A DNA stretch of 64,000 nt. It comes from Rhodospirillaceae bacterium. GTDB taxonomy: Bacteria > Pseudomonadota > Alphaproteobacteria > Rhodospirillales > Rhodospirillaceae. Shown here piece by piece: positions 43,543 through 52,699 of the stretch (the first letter of the stretch is position 1; each line of letters begins with the position of its first letter). A program made the position numbers and the translations under genes. The notes beneath the pieces are model-generated. The model was not told the origin of the DNA, did not search any database, and saw only the letters and a list, made by a program, of their open reading frames with translations. The stretch spans positions 1 through 64,000 of the forward strand of contig CANJRD010000012.1 in NCBI GenBank assembly GCA_947476695.1. The letters run 5' to 3'.

Positions 43543-44251
43543 TCCGGTCGAGTTCCGGGTAATGCCGGAAGATGCCGCTGGTGTTGAAGGCGATGCGGCG
43601 CGGTGAGGCGAGGTATGCCGCCAGCCGTGGCCGCGCGCCGATGCGGTCGCGCAAGGCGACGACCCGCGGAATCATCTTTTCGAGCTTCCGCATGTGGCGC
43701 GGGAAGGCATAGCGCATCCCCTCCACGATCTGGAACAGCGACAGGTCGGCGTAGCTCAGCTTCGCGCCGGCGAGATAGTGCCCGTCACTGCGATCCAGAA
43801 CGTCCTCGAAATAGCCGAGGAACTTCGGCGCGCGGGCCTTCAGGAAGTCCGCGCTGCGCGCCTTCGCCTCGCGCTTTTGGTCTTCGTAGTAAAGACCGGA
43901 GGCAATGGGATGATGGGTGTCGTGAATCTCCACGACGAAGTCCGCAACGGTCAGCTGTAGCTGATGCACCCACAGCCTCGCGGCTTCCGCCTTCGGGGCG
44001 CGGCCGATCTTGGGGCCGAGGTAGAACAGGATGTTGGCGGCTTGCGCGATGACGGTCTTGCCGTCACGCAGGAAGGGCGGCGCGAAGGGCGGCGTCTTCA
44101 GGCGCGGGGCCTCCATCAGCGCCATCATCTGCTTCATGCCGGACTTGGTCCGCGCCACGTCGCGATAGGGCGTATCCGAGTCCTCTAAAGCGAGGCGGAC
44201 ATATTCGCCGCGGCCCTGGATCGTCGGCCAATAGAACAGCTCGTAAGGCAT
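43535..44251 (-). CDS. Glutathione S-transferase family protein
   Basis: A 238-residue cytosolic protein. The N-terminal thioredoxin-like part begins YELFYWPTIQGRGEYVRLALED and carries TPPFAPPFL and VIAQAANILFYL (cis-Pro and glutathione-binding region). The helical C-terminal domain has GAKLSYADLSLFQIVEGM. It catalyses glutathione conjugation or related chemistry. It lies 15 bp after the 2OG-oxygenase gene on the same strand, so the two probably form an operon acting on one small molecule. Confidence 0.87.
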   Translation of the reverse strand: MPYELFYWPTIQGRGEYVRLALEDSDTPYRDVARTKSGMKQMMALMEAPRLKTPPFAPPFLRDGKTVIAQAANILFYLGPKIGRAPKAEAARLWVHQLQLTVADFVVEIHDTHHPIASGLYYEDQKREAKARSADFLKARAPKFLGYFEDVLDRSDGHYLAGAKLSYADLSLFQIVEGMRYAFPRHMRKLEKMIPRVVALRDRIGARPRLAAYLASPRRIAFNTSGIFRHYPELDRIS

Positions 44252-44266
44252 TTGATCCTAACGCCG

Positions 44267-45205
44267 CTATTTCAATTTGATCTCGGCCAGTCGCTCTTGC
44301 AGGAAATCGTCGGCGGTGATGGGCACGGGATACTTGTTCGGCCGGTCGGGCGTGATGCAGTTGGGCAGCGTCTCGATCAGGAACTCGGACGCGAAGTGCT
44401 GGAAGAACGGCATCGAGTAACGCGGATACCCCGCGCGTTCGGGCGTCGGGTTGACGACGCGATGGGTGGTGGACGGCAGCACATTGTTGGTCAGTCGTTG
44501 CAGCATGTCGCCGATGTTGACCACCACCGCGCCCGGCGGCGGACTCACCGGCAGCCAGGCGCCGCTGCGCGTGAGCAGCTCCAAGCCGGACTCCTCGGCG
44601 CCGAGCAGCAGCGTGATGACGTTGATGTCCTCATGAGGGGCCGCCCGCATGCCGACCGCATTCGGCGCCAGTGGCGGATAGTGCAGCAGGCGCAGGATGC
44701 TGTTTCCGGGTGCGACCTTATCGTCGAAGTAATCGGGCGCGAGTTTCAGATGCCGCGCCACGCCACGCAGGATGCGCAGGCCCAGCTTATCCAAGGCACT
44801 GAACAGCTCGCGCGTCTTGGTATCGAAGCCGGGCACGCTTGGCACCAGCACGTTTTCGGGCATCGACGAACGGCGCGGATCGCCCGGCGGCAGATCGCGG
44901 CCCAGATGCCAAAACTCTTTCAGGTCCGCACGCGGTTCGCCCTTGGCGGCTTCGACGCCGAACGCGGTGTAGCCGCGCTGTCCGCCGCCGCCGGGGACGT
45001 GGAACTGCTTCTTAGTCTCGGTCGGCTGGGCGAAGAAATCGCGGGTGCTGTTGAAGACCGAGGCGATCAGGTCGGGACTGATGCCATGATCGGAGATCAC
45101 CGCGAAGCCGTGCCTCTCGAAGGCATTTCCCAGGCCCTGCACGAAGGCCGGTGTGTCTTCCGCTGTACCCGCAATGGAAAGGGGTGCGATGGCTTCGGTA
45201 TTCAT
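44267..45205 (-). CDS. 2-oxoglutarate/Fe(II) dioxygenase, isopenicillin-N-synthase family
   Basis: A 312-residue oxygenase. The DIOX_N-like start has GFAVISDHGIS and later FFAQPTETKKQF. The double-stranded beta-helix core shows the iron triad: His-x-Asp in APHEDINVITLLLG and a distal His in STTHRVVNP, with the 2-oxoglutarate-binding Arg/Ser in PRYSMPFF. It hydroxylates or oxidises an unknown substrate. The ATG at 45203-45205 is taken as start. It shares an operon with the GST and is divergent, over a 164-bp gap, from three cupin genes, which makes a joint pathway plausible. Confidence 0.92.
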   Translation of the reverse strand: MNTEAIAPLSIAGTAEDTPAFVQGLGNAFERHGFAVISDHGISPDLIASVFNSTRDFFAQPTETKKQFHVPGGGGQRGYTAFGVEAAKGEPRADLKEFWHLGRDLPPGDPRRSSMPENVLVPSVPGFDTKTRELFSALDKLGLRILRGVARHLKLAPDYFDDKVAPGNSILRLLHYPPLAPNAVGMRAAPHEDINVITLLLGAEESGLELLTRSGAWLPVSPPPGAVVVNIGDMLQRLTNNVLPSTTHRVVNPTPERAGYPRYSMPFFQHFASEFLIETLPNCITPDRPNKYPVPITADDFLQERLAEIKLK

Positions 45206-45369
45206 TCTGTAGCGTCCATCCTGATCGATCCGACCCCGCGGACGACGGCAAATTTCGGGAATCGCCCGTTCGCCCCTCGCGCCGCAGCGGCCGAATAAAG
45301 TAGCATTGCTCGTGGCACTGAAACAGTGAGCCTGTCTCCGTCGGGGAGACTGCAACAAAGGGGAGAGCA

Positions 45370-45756
45370 ATGTTCATACCGCACATCACCAACGACGCGA
45401 CCGGCCATTCGGCCTTAAGCGAACTTGAGCTGAAAATGCAGGCGCCGGGGGGCTTGCCCGTCGGCGACGCCGCGCTGCCGCGAATCCAGCTCGCGCAGCA
45501 GCAGGTCGCTTACTGGCAGATCGGTCATGCGCTGCCGGGTCATTTCGTTGACTTTACGCCGGTGCAGGGTCCGCAGTTCGTGGCCGTGTTCTCCGGCCAG
45601 ATGAATGTCACCGCCAGCAATGGCGAAGAACGCCAGCTGGTCCGTGGCGATATGATGATGTTCGAGGACGTCGGCGGCCAGGGCCACATGACCCGCTTCC
45701 TCGGTCAGGACGCGTGCAACTACCTCGTCATCGGGATGCCGAACCCGATCAAGTAG
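45370..45756 (+). CDS. Small cupin-fold protein
   Basis: A 128-residue protein, probably a single cupin: HFVDFTPVQGPQFVAVFSGQMNVTASNGE, then LVRGDMMMFEDVGGQGHMTRF. The first histidine region and the late GQGH histidine could bind metal. It is the first of three consecutive cupin-type genes. A GTCTCC/GGGAGAC hairpin (about 45337-45353) and a GGGGAGAG ribosome binding site precede the ATG. The exact function is unknown; small cupins are often isomerases, dioxygenases or sensors. Confidence 0.78.
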   Translation: MFIPHITNDATGHSALSELELKMQAPGGLPVGDAALPRIQLAQQQVAYWQIGHALPGHFVDFTPVQGPQFVAVFSGQMNVTASNGEERQLVRGDMMMFEDVGGQGHMTRFLGQDACNYLVIGMPNPIK

Positions 45757-45806
45757 TTCGATACGTCCTCACATCGAAACATCATCCGAAAATTCAGGAG
45801 CGCCTC

Positions 45807-46223
45807 ATGGCAAACGAACCGACACTTTCCGCCGTCTATCGTATCCCTGGCTACCGCCTCGATGCGAACGGCCGCTCGACCTGGACCTATTATGAAATCC
45901 CGCTGATCGGTACCGGTCCGCGCAGCGCGATGAGCAACAAGCAGGAAGCGATGACCTGGGGCCTGGCGTTCAATCAGAACAGCCCGCGTCCGTACTACAC
46001 CAACGAAATGCACAAGACGAACCAGATGGGCATGGTCTGGTGCATGTCGGGCAACCTCGAGACCACGATCCAGAACGGCGAAATGCGCCGCCGTTGCGTC
46101 GGCGAAGGCAACTTCGTTCACGGCGACTGTCTGCACCACTCGACCATGAACTCGACGGTGCCGACGACGACACTGAGCCTGAACCTGACCCAGAAGGTCA
46201 CGCCGACCTACGCGTTCAAGTAA
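45807..46223 (+). CDS. Small cupin-like protein
   Basis: A 138-residue soluble protein. Segments YYTNEMHKTNQMGMVWCMSGNLETTIQNGE and VGEGNFVHGDCLHHSTMN resemble a cupin barrel with metal-site histidines. The ATG at 45807 follows CAGGAG. It lies between two other cupin-type genes on the same strand (50 and 37 bp gaps), so all three are likely one operon. I do not recognise a specific enzyme. Confidence 0.65.
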   Translation: MANEPTLSAVYRIPGYRLDANGRSTWTYYEIPLIGTGPRSAMSNKQEAMTWGLAFNQNSPRPYYTNEMHKTNQMGMVWCMSGNLETTIQNGEMRRRCVGEGNFVHGDCLHHSTMNSTVPTTTLSLNLTQKVTPTYAFK

Positions 46224-46260
46224 ACGCGCGACGCATATCAACGCAATTGGGAGGACCAAC

Positions 46261-47202
46261 ATGAAATACCTATTGCCGATGGTCGCCGGGCTGATGGCCT
46301 GCGCGATCCAAGTCAATGCGCAAGCGCCCGCGGCGCCGGCCAATCCGCCGCACGCCCAGAAGATCAGCGCCGCGGTCGATCCGGTGATGACGCCGCATAT
46401 CTCCGGCAAGGACGTGAAGCCCGTGACCTTCGCCGAGTGGGAGCTGAAGAACGACCGTGGCACGACCGTGCCGATCCTGTGGGGCGACGCGCTCTCCAAA
46501 GCCCCGGCGAATGCCTCGCGCTACGAGCAGAAGACCTTCGAATTCCCCACGGGCCAGATCCGCGTGATGGAATTCAAGAAGGATCGCGGTGGCGTGCTGC
46601 ACATGATTACCGCCGAGAACGCGATGTACGTGCTGAAAGGCAGCGTGACCATCGACGTCGGCGGCAAGCCGGTCGAGATCAAGGAGGGCGACGCGGTCGG
46701 CTATCCCAGCGGCATCATGCGCGGCAAGGGCGACGCCACTGTCGTCGTCTGGACCGTGACCGGTACGGTGCTGAACGAAGCCGCGAAGACCACCGTGGTC
46801 CGTAAGAAGGACGCGAAGATCGGCAAGAGCGCCGAGTGGGAGGAAGGCGGCAAGCGCGTGCGTGCCAATACGCCCGAAGGTCTGAAGAAGATGCCGAAAG
46901 ACGCGATCCGCCTGCAGGTCGATCGTTTCGAGATCCCCGGCAACTCGATCCGCCTGGCGCATAACTACAAGGGCGGCCCGACTTCCGGCGGGCGCGGTCC
47001 GATCGACGCGCTGATCCTTGTCACGTCGGGTCATCTGACGTACTTCGAGGACGGCAAGCCTTACGACGCATGGCCGGGCGATGCGATCCGCGAATCTGCC
47101 GGGCACGAGAACAAGTGGAACCGTATCGAGGACTCATCGTTCCTCGCGATCAGCACGCAGCCGATCGGCGGTCCGGTGAAGGTTGCCGGCCGCGGCGAGT
47201 AA
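46261..47202 (+). CDS. Exported cupin-domain protein
   Basis: A 313-residue protein with a signal peptide (MKYLLPMVAGLMACAIQVNAQ) and a cupin motif, HMITAENAMYVLKGSVTIDVGGKPVEIKEGDAVGYPSG, around residues 115-160. A second cupin-like half (about 215-300) has LVTSGHLTYFEDGKPYDAWPGDAI. It is therefore bicupin-like and should act in the periplasm. It is third in the operon after two small cytoplasmic cupins, with GGGAGGA before the ATG. The reaction is unknown. Confidence 0.8.
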   Translation: MKYLLPMVAGLMACAIQVNAQAPAAPANPPHAQKISAAVDPVMTPHISGKDVKPVTFAEWELKNDRGTTVPILWGDALSKAPANASRYEQKTFEFPTGQIRVMEFKKDRGGVLHMITAENAMYVLKGSVTIDVGGKPVEIKEGDAVGYPSGIMRGKGDATVVVWTVTGTVLNEAAKTTVVRKKDAKIGKSAEWEEGGKRVRANTPEGLKKMPKDAIRLQVDRFEIPGNSIRLAHNYKGGPTSGGRGPIDALILVTSGHLTYFEDGKPYDAWPGDAIRESAGHENKWNRIEDSSFLAISTQPIGGPVKVAGRGE

Positions 47203-47256
47203 GACTGACCCGTAACGTCCAAGGGCGCCCTGACTGAAACCATCAGAGGATGGATC

Positions 47257-47670
47257 ATGGCGCCCGATGACGGCAGCGGCGATTTTGGCGGCTGGAGAAA
47301 GCAACCCTCACGCAATGTGTTGGGTGGGCCTCTCCAGCCGTGTTCGCTTTCGCCCCTGACAGGTTTCTTCCGCAACGGTTGCTGCGACACCAGTCCGTCG
47401 GACCACGGCAGCCACACTGTGTGCATGGTGGCGACGGCGGAGTTCCTGGCGTTCTCCGCGCAACGCGGCAACGACCTCTCCACGCCGATGCATGAATATG
47501 GTTTCCCCGGCTTGAAGCCGGGCGACCGCTGGTGCCTTTGCGCCCCGCGCTGGGCCGAGGCGCTCGAAGCCGGCAAGGCGCCCAAAGTGGTGCTCAGCGC
47601 CACGCATCAGGGCGCGCTCGCCTATTGCAAGCTCGATGACCTCAAGCGCTTCGCGGTCGATCTGAGTTGA
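47257..47670 (+). CDS. DUF2237 family protein
   Basis: A 137-residue cytoplasmic protein with the family's strongly conserved signature: NVLGGPLQPCSLSPLTGFFRNGCCDTS, FSAQRGNDLSTPMHEYGFPGLKPGDRWCLCA. The clustered cysteines (GCC and CLC) suggest metal or redox chemistry. It is the standard length for the family. The function is unknown. It sits between the cupin operon and the exonuclease III gene. Confidence 0.92.
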   Translation: MAPDDGSGDFGGWRKQPSRNVLGGPLQPCSLSPLTGFFRNGCCDTSPSDHGSHTVCMVATAEFLAFSAQRGNDLSTPMHEYGFPGLKPGDRWCLCAPRWAEALEAGKAPKVVLSATHQGALAYCKLDDLKRFAVDLS

Positions 47671-47704
47671 CGAACTTCCGCGCGAACTGCGTGTTTAATC
47701 ACAC

Positions 47705-48529
47705 ATGCGCATCGCGACTTATAACGTCAATGGTGTCAACGGCCGGCTCGCCAACCTTGCGGCGTGGCTGATGGCCGAGAAGCCGGACATTGTCTGCCTG
47801 CAGGAACTCAAGGCGCCGCAGGAAAAATTCCCGCTTCAGGCGCTTGGCTATGAGGCCATCTGGTACGGCCAGAAAAGCTGGAACGGCGTGGCCATTCTGG
47901 TCCGGGGGCAAAAGCCGGCGGAAATCCGTCGCGCGCTTCCGGGCGGCAAGGACGATCCCCACAGCCGCTACATCGAGGCGCGTGTCGGCAAACTGACAGT
48001 GGCGTGCCTGTATCTGCCGAACGGCAATCCGGCGCCCGGGCCGAAGTTCGCCTACAAGCTCGCGTGGTTCGATCGCCTGGCCGCGCATGCTCAAGACCTG
48101 CTCGACCACGGCGGCGATGTCGTCCTGGCCGGCGACTTCAACGTGATGCCGACCGATCTGGACGTCTATGCGCCGGAACGTTGGCGCGACGATGCGTTGT
48201 TCCGTCCGGAAGTCAGAACCGCCTTCCACGACCTTGTGTCGCAGGGGTGGACCGACGCCATTCGGACGCTCTACCCACAAGAACGCATTTACACGTTCTG
48301 GAAATATTTCCGTAACGCCTTCGCTCGCGACGCGGGATTGCGGATCGACCATTTCCTGCTCAGTCCGTCGCTGGCCAAGCGCCTGCGGGACGGTGGCGTC
48401 GACCGGGATGTTCGGGCTCAGCCAAAGGCCTCCGATCATGCGCCCGTATGGATTGAATTGGCCGACAAGCCGAAGCGGGCGAAGCCGAAGATCGCCAAGA
48501 AGAAGACCGCTAAGACGTCGAAGCGGTGA
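47705..48529 (+). CDS. xth: Exodeoxyribonuclease III (AP endonuclease)
   Basis: A 274-residue DNA-repair enzyme of the EEP fold that incises abasic sites. Catalytic motifs are present: Asn in ATYNVNGVNGR, Glu in VCLQELKA, Tyr in YLPNG, Asp-x-Asn in LAGDFNVMP, and Asp-His in KASDHAPVWIEL. The C-terminal tail (about 25 residues) is very lysine-rich (KPKRAKPKIAKKKTAKTSKR), an extension beyond the usual core that probably adds DNA affinity. Confidence 0.95.
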   Translation: MRIATYNVNGVNGRLANLAAWLMAEKPDIVCLQELKAPQEKFPLQALGYEAIWYGQKSWNGVAILVRGQKPAEIRRALPGGKDDPHSRYIEARVGKLTVACLYLPNGNPAPGPKFAYKLAWFDRLAAHAQDLLDHGGDVVLAGDFNVMPTDLDVYAPERWRDDALFRPEVRTAFHDLVSQGWTDAIRTLYPQERIYTFWKYFRNAFARDAGLRIDHFLLSPSLAKRLRDGGVDRDVRAQPKASDHAPVWIELADKPKRAKPKIAKKKTAKTSKR

Positions 48530-48609
48530 GGCTCGGCCGCAATGTCCGAACGAAGGTGAGGGCGCCGACGTTAGGTGACCCCAAGGTCACTCTCACAAGT
48601 GAGGCTCCC

Positions 48610-49092
48610 ATGCGATCGATGTTGCTCAACGCCGCCGCCGCACTATGTCTCCTGTCCGCTACGCCCGTCCTGGCCGATCCGCCCGAGGCCTTCTTGAAAG
48701 AAGCCATCCAGGGCAACCTCGCCGAGGTGCAGATGGGCCAACTCGCGCAGAAGAACGGCAGCAGTGACGCCGTGAAAACCTTTGGCAAGACGCTCGAGAT
48801 GGATCACGGCAAGGGCCGCGACGAAACCGTGAAACTTGCCAAGGCCATGAAAATGGATCCGCCGACCGAGCCGTCCGCCGAAGCGAAGTCGATGTATATG
48901 AAGTTGGCGAAGTTGAACGGCGCCGCCTTCGACAAGGAATTCGCCAGCCACATGGTGATGGACCACAAGAAGGACATCGCGGCTTACGAAGACGAAGCCA
49001 AAGAGAAGAACGGCGACGTCTCCAAGTATGCGACCGAGACCTTGCCGACGTTGAAGAAGCATTTGGCGACGGCTGAAGCGCTCGCGAAATAG
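48610..49092 (+). CDS. DUF4142 exported protein
   Basis: A 160-residue exported protein. The signal peptide is MRSMLLNAAAALCLLSATPVLA; the mature part is a helical, ferritin-like DUF4142 domain with FLKEAIQGNLAEVQMGQLAQKN and a late HMVMDHKKDIAAYEDEA. The family is periplasmic and of unknown function; its histidine/glutamate helices resemble metal-binding four-helix bundles. A terminator follows 18 bp after the stop. The start was placed at the signal peptide, not at the longer frame from 48526. Confidence 0.85.
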   Translation: MRSMLLNAAAALCLLSATPVLADPPEAFLKEAIQGNLAEVQMGQLAQKNGSSDAVKTFGKTLEMDHGKGRDETVKLAKAMKMDPPTEPSAEAKSMYMKLAKLNGAAFDKEFASHMVMDHKKDIAAYEDEAKEKNGDVSKYATETLPTLKKHLATAEALAK

Positions 49093-49110
49093 TCGCCGCC
49101 GCAGATACGA

Positions 49111-49148
49111 ATAAGGCCGCCAGACGATCGGCGGCCTTATTCCTTTTT
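49111..49148. terminator. Terminator between convergent genes
   Basis: ATAAGGCCGCC (49111-49121) pairs with 49130-49140 around 8 bases and is followed on the plus strand by TCCTTTTT. It ends the DUF4142 transcript. Its right arm contains the stop codon of the minus-strand membrane gene (49137-49139). Confidence 0.82.
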
Positions 49149-49694
49149 GGCGTAGGAGACGCGCAGGCAGCGCAGGAACTCCTCCAGGAAGGGCGTGATA
49201 TTCAAGCACCCTGCGGCAAGAAGCCATACGACCAGGTAGGACAGGGGAAGTTGCGGCGATTTCCAGCGCAGTCCCCAGTCCGCGTTCTCGGACCCGGCGC
49301 CGAAGATCGCGAGCGCTTGCTCGGTATGCGTCGCGAAGATCAACAGCATCGAGGCGAATGGGATTGCCGTCAGATAATCGTGCAACCGCATCTCCAGCGG
49401 TGTGATAGATCGCGCCGGCGTGGCGATGTGAAAGTCCAAGGTCGTTGTCAGTTCATGCGCCACGAAGGCCACGACGATCACGACCAGGATCAGCGCGTTG
49501 ATCTCAAAAAACAGTGCGGGGAGCACGGCGACCGCCGCCTCGCCCGCGAGAGCGAGATGGAGGGCGGATTCGCGCGGCCCCGCGGTGTCTTCGATCCGCG
49601 TGCGGCGATGGCACCACCAGTCGCCTAATCCGACCAGAAGCCAGGCGGGCAATAGCACCAACAGCACAAACGCGTGGATGAGTGTGGACGCCAT
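49137..49694 (-). CDS. Inner-membrane protein of unknown function
   Basis: A 185-residue protein with about four membrane helices: HAFVLLVLLPAWLLVGLGDW, AVAVLPALFFEINALILVVIVVAFVAHEL, IPFASMLLIFATHTEQALAIF and LSYLVVWLLAAGCLNI. Conserved-looking charged positions are GDWWCHRRTRIE and HELTTTLDFHIA. No family name can be given. The ATG at 49694 is chosen as the first reasonable start before helix 1; a frame extension to 49805 crosses GC-poor non-coding sequence. Confidence 0.7.
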   Translation of the reverse strand: MASTLIHAFVLLVLLPAWLLVGLGDWWCHRRTRIEDTAGPRESALHLALAGEAAVAVLPALFFEINALILVVIVVAFVAHELTTTLDFHIATPARSITPLEMRLHDYLTAIPFASMLLIFATHTEQALAIFGAGSENADWGLRWKSPQLPLSYLVVWLLAAGCLNITPFLEEFLRCLRVSYAKKE

Positions 49695-49827
49695 TGTCCG
49701 AGTTAAACAAGCGTCGTGGTCCGAGGTTACGGTCCGCCGCCGGCCGGCGAAAGATTTAGTCGGCACATAAAAAACCGCCGCAGACCCGAAGGCCTGCGGC
49801 GGCATTTAGCAGCGGTACTCGTGCGGC

Positions 49828-52026
49828 TTAGTAGGAGAAGCGCACGCGCACGTCGACCATCCGCGGATCGTTCGGATAGGTCGTGATCGACGCCTGGACC
49901 GGGCTCGAGATCTGCAGCGACTCAAGCGCGTAGCGGTGATCGAAGATGTTCTTGCCTTCCAGCGTCACGCGCCAGCGGGCATCTTCGCTCTGCCACGAGA
50001 TGCTGGCATCGAACAGGTCGGCACGCGGTGTCTGAACGAGCGGCAGCGTGTTCGACACGTTGTTGTAGTAGGCGCCGTTATGCGCCCACGACGTGGCAAG
50101 ACGGACGCTGCCGGGGATGTTCAGCTGCGGCGTGATGACGAGGCCGAGCAAGCTCTTCGCCGGAACGACGCCCTTGATACGGTTGTCACGTCCGCCGGCG
50201 CCGCAGTTGACGATGGTCGAGTTGTACAGGGCGCAGTTGAACGCCGAGGTGTACTTGCTGGTATCGAACGAGGCGTTTCCGTAAATCTGGAAGACATCCG
50301 TGATCTGCCACGTCGGCTCGAGTTCGATGCCGCGCACGCGGGCGCCGGCAGCGTTCGAGGTGTACGTGTTGGTCGTGCCCGGGAAGAAGACCGGCAGCTG
50401 CATGCCGTCGTAATCCGCCTGGAACACCGCGACGTTCAAGCGCAGACGGTTGTCGTCCGTCATGAACTTCGCACCGGCTTCATAGCTCTTCACGTTTTCC
50501 GGACCGTAGACGGCGGGGCCGGCGATCGTGCCCGGCGGGCCGCCGATGTTGGTGCTCGGCGACACGTTGTTCCAGCCGCCGCTCTTGAAGCCCTTCGTGA
50601 ACGAGGCGTAGAGCAGCAGGTTCGGCAACGCCTGATAGTCGATGCCGAATTTCGGCGTCCAGGCGGTGAAGGTCGTGCTGGCGCTTTGCGGGAACGTCAA
50701 CTGATTGAAGTAGAACTGCGTGAAGTTCGCTTCTTCATGCGTGTAGCGGATACCTGCTGTCAGGCCGAGATTCTCGAAAATCTCGTAGGTCGCCTGACCG
50801 AAACCGGCCCACGTCTTGGTGAGGCGGTCGCGGGTGTCGCGGGTGGCAACGGCGGTGTAGGGCGCGTCATCGCGCTGCAGGCCGTGCTCCCAGAAGTAAT
50901 AGAAGCCGGCGACGCCCTTCAGGCGGTCAACCTGGAAGGTGCCGTTCAGCTCTTGGCTCCAGAACTTGTCCTTATACTGGTAGCTGGAACCGATGTTCAG
51001 GCCGGCCGCCGTCTGCACGAACGGCACCGCGATCGTGGCGCGCTGATTGCGCGTGCCCGTGATCGAGTTGATCGTCAGTTCCGGCGATACGACATAGCTC
51101 GCGTTCACCGACAGACCGTTGGTGTCGTTCTTGTTGTACGCGGGGCCCGACAGTTCGGTCGTGAACAGGTCGCGGCCCGGCACGGCGTTCGGATTGACGA
51201 CGCCAAGCCCGCCAAGCGACTGGATCAGCGTGCCGATGCCCGGATCGCTGCGATCCTTCGCGAGGTCATACGCGATTGCGACGGTGAGCGCGTCGGACGG
51301 CGCCAGGTACAGTTTGCCGCGGAAGGCCTGCTGGTTCTTGTCGTTCAGTTTCTCGGTGTAGTTCGGATCGGAGGTCCAGCCGTCGCGCTTGCGCGACACG
51401 GCGCTGATCGAGGCGCTGACCTTACCGGCGACGATCGGCGTGCTCATGTAGAGGCGGCCGTCGAGCATCTGATAGGAGCCGTAGGCGAGGTCGCCGGCGG
51501 CGGTGAACTTTTCAAGGTCGGGGGTGCGCGTCGTCAGCTTGATCGCGCCGCCGCTGGTGTTGCGGCCGTAGAGCGTGCCCTGCGGGCCACGCAATACTTC
51601 CAGCTGATCGACGTCGAAGAAGTCGAAGAACTGGCCGGTGATGCGGGGCTGATAGACGTTGTCGATGTACACGCCGACGGCAGAGTCGAACTGGATGCCG
51701 CTCTGCTCCTGGCCGGCGCCGCGCAGAATGATGCGGGCGGCGTTCGAGGTGCCGGTGGCCGGCGTCATCACGATGCTCGGGATTTCCTGCGCGGCCTGCA
51801 ACACGTTGGTGATCATGCGGCGGTTCAGCGTGTCGGCGCTGAATGCGGAGATCGCGACGGGCGTGGTCTAAAGATCGGAGGCAACGCGCTCCGCAGTGAC
51901 GGTAATGGTTTCAATTCCGGCAGCAGCGGTCTGATTGCTCTGCGCCTGCGTCATGATCGGTGTAAGCGAAGCACAAGCGGCGGCAGCGATCGCCGTTGCG
52001 ATAGTCGAGACCTTGCGGTCCATCAT
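49828..52026 (-). pseudogene. TonB-dependent receptor with in-frame amber stop
   Basis: Read through, this is about 732 residues. It has a signal peptide (MDRKVSTIATAIAAAACASLTPIMTQAQ), a TonB-box region ETITVTAERVASDL, then TAG (51870-51868), then TTPVAISAFSADTLNRRMITNV and an intact plug (QLEVLRGPQGTLYGRNTSGGAIKLTTRTP) and barrel to VDVRVRFSY. The frame is the same on both sides and sequence quality is undiminished. A CAG (Gln) to TAG change, the usual position for Gln in such plugs, explains it. It could be a real nonsense mutation, a sequencing error or, less likely, readthrough. Starts at 52026 and 52023 are equally possible, with a G5 ribosome binding site upstream. Confidence 0.88.
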
Positions 52027-52288
52027 GGGAATAACCCCCGTTGTTGAGGTAAAAAGGCGCTCACGGAGTCGTGAGGCGCGCGGTAACTTAGGCCCGACCA
52101 ACGCAGGCGTAATAGCGCTTAGGTAGAAGCGCGGCACATTCGCAGTGCGTGTAACATCTTTGCACCGCTGATTAAGCTATATGATTTATCAGCACGCGCC
52201 GTGGGTATAGTTCCTAGGGTTGAATAGCCGGCGCGATGCGGAAGCGTGCGTTCGAATTTCCGATGCACACTTAGCGCATGGAGCGCGC

Positions 52289-52609
52289 CTATTCCGCCGG
52301 TGCGATTACGCCGGGTTCGGGCTCCGGCGTGAGGCTTGCGACGAAATCTTTCCCGAGGCTGGCGCCGAGTTCCGATAGCGTGGTGGTCTGTTCGACAATC
52401 GTGTCGACCATCCGGCGCGCCGCCGTGCCTTGCGCAACGGCCACGTCGCTTAAGGTCCGGGCCTCACTGAGTTCACGCTGAAATGCGATGCTCTCTTGAA
52501 CATTCGTGTGCGCGCTATCGAGCAGATGACGGGCGACGCGACCCGTCCAATCGGCGGCCATGCCATGCCAGAGCGAGAAGGGACTTTCGGGGGCCTTGCG
52601 GTCTGACAC
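52289..52609 (-). CDS. Small helical (phasin-like) protein
   Basis: A 106-residue soluble protein dominated by one long amphipathic helix (residues 15-90, with ESIAFQRELSEARTLSDVAVAQGTAARRMVDTIVEQT) and an acidic/proline tail. This layout resembles phasin-type granule or membrane-surface proteins, but no diagnostic motif is present. It stands alone on the minus strand between a TonB receptor and an alpha/beta hydrolase. Confidence 0.5.
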   Translation of the reverse strand: MSDRKAPESPFSLWHGMAADWTGRVARHLLDSAHTNVQESIAFQRELSEARTLSDVAVAQGTAARRMVDTIVEQTTTLSELGASLGKDFVASLTPEPEPGVIAPAE

Positions 52610-52699
52610 GTTTATTTCTCCGGAACGAGACGGTGTAAAACCATCAGGTCGAAAAATTGTTCCGGAGTTTCGCGGAGAAATTGTCGCGGGTGGACGTGC

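Noticed and set aside
45337-45353. GTCTCC/GGGAGAC hairpin as a riboswitch
   Set aside because: Too short and without any recognisable aptamer; it is only a small hairpin next to the ribosome binding site.
49936-52047. Plus-strand reading frame of about 700 codons
   Set aside because: It lies antisense to the TonB receptor and mirrors its codon pattern; composition is Arg/Gly/Ala-rich and no family motif appears.
52167-52193. GCTGAT...ATCAGC inverted repeat upstream of the TonB receptor
   Set aside because: Six-base arms with a 15-base spacer; such pairs are frequent by chance and no regulator is linked.
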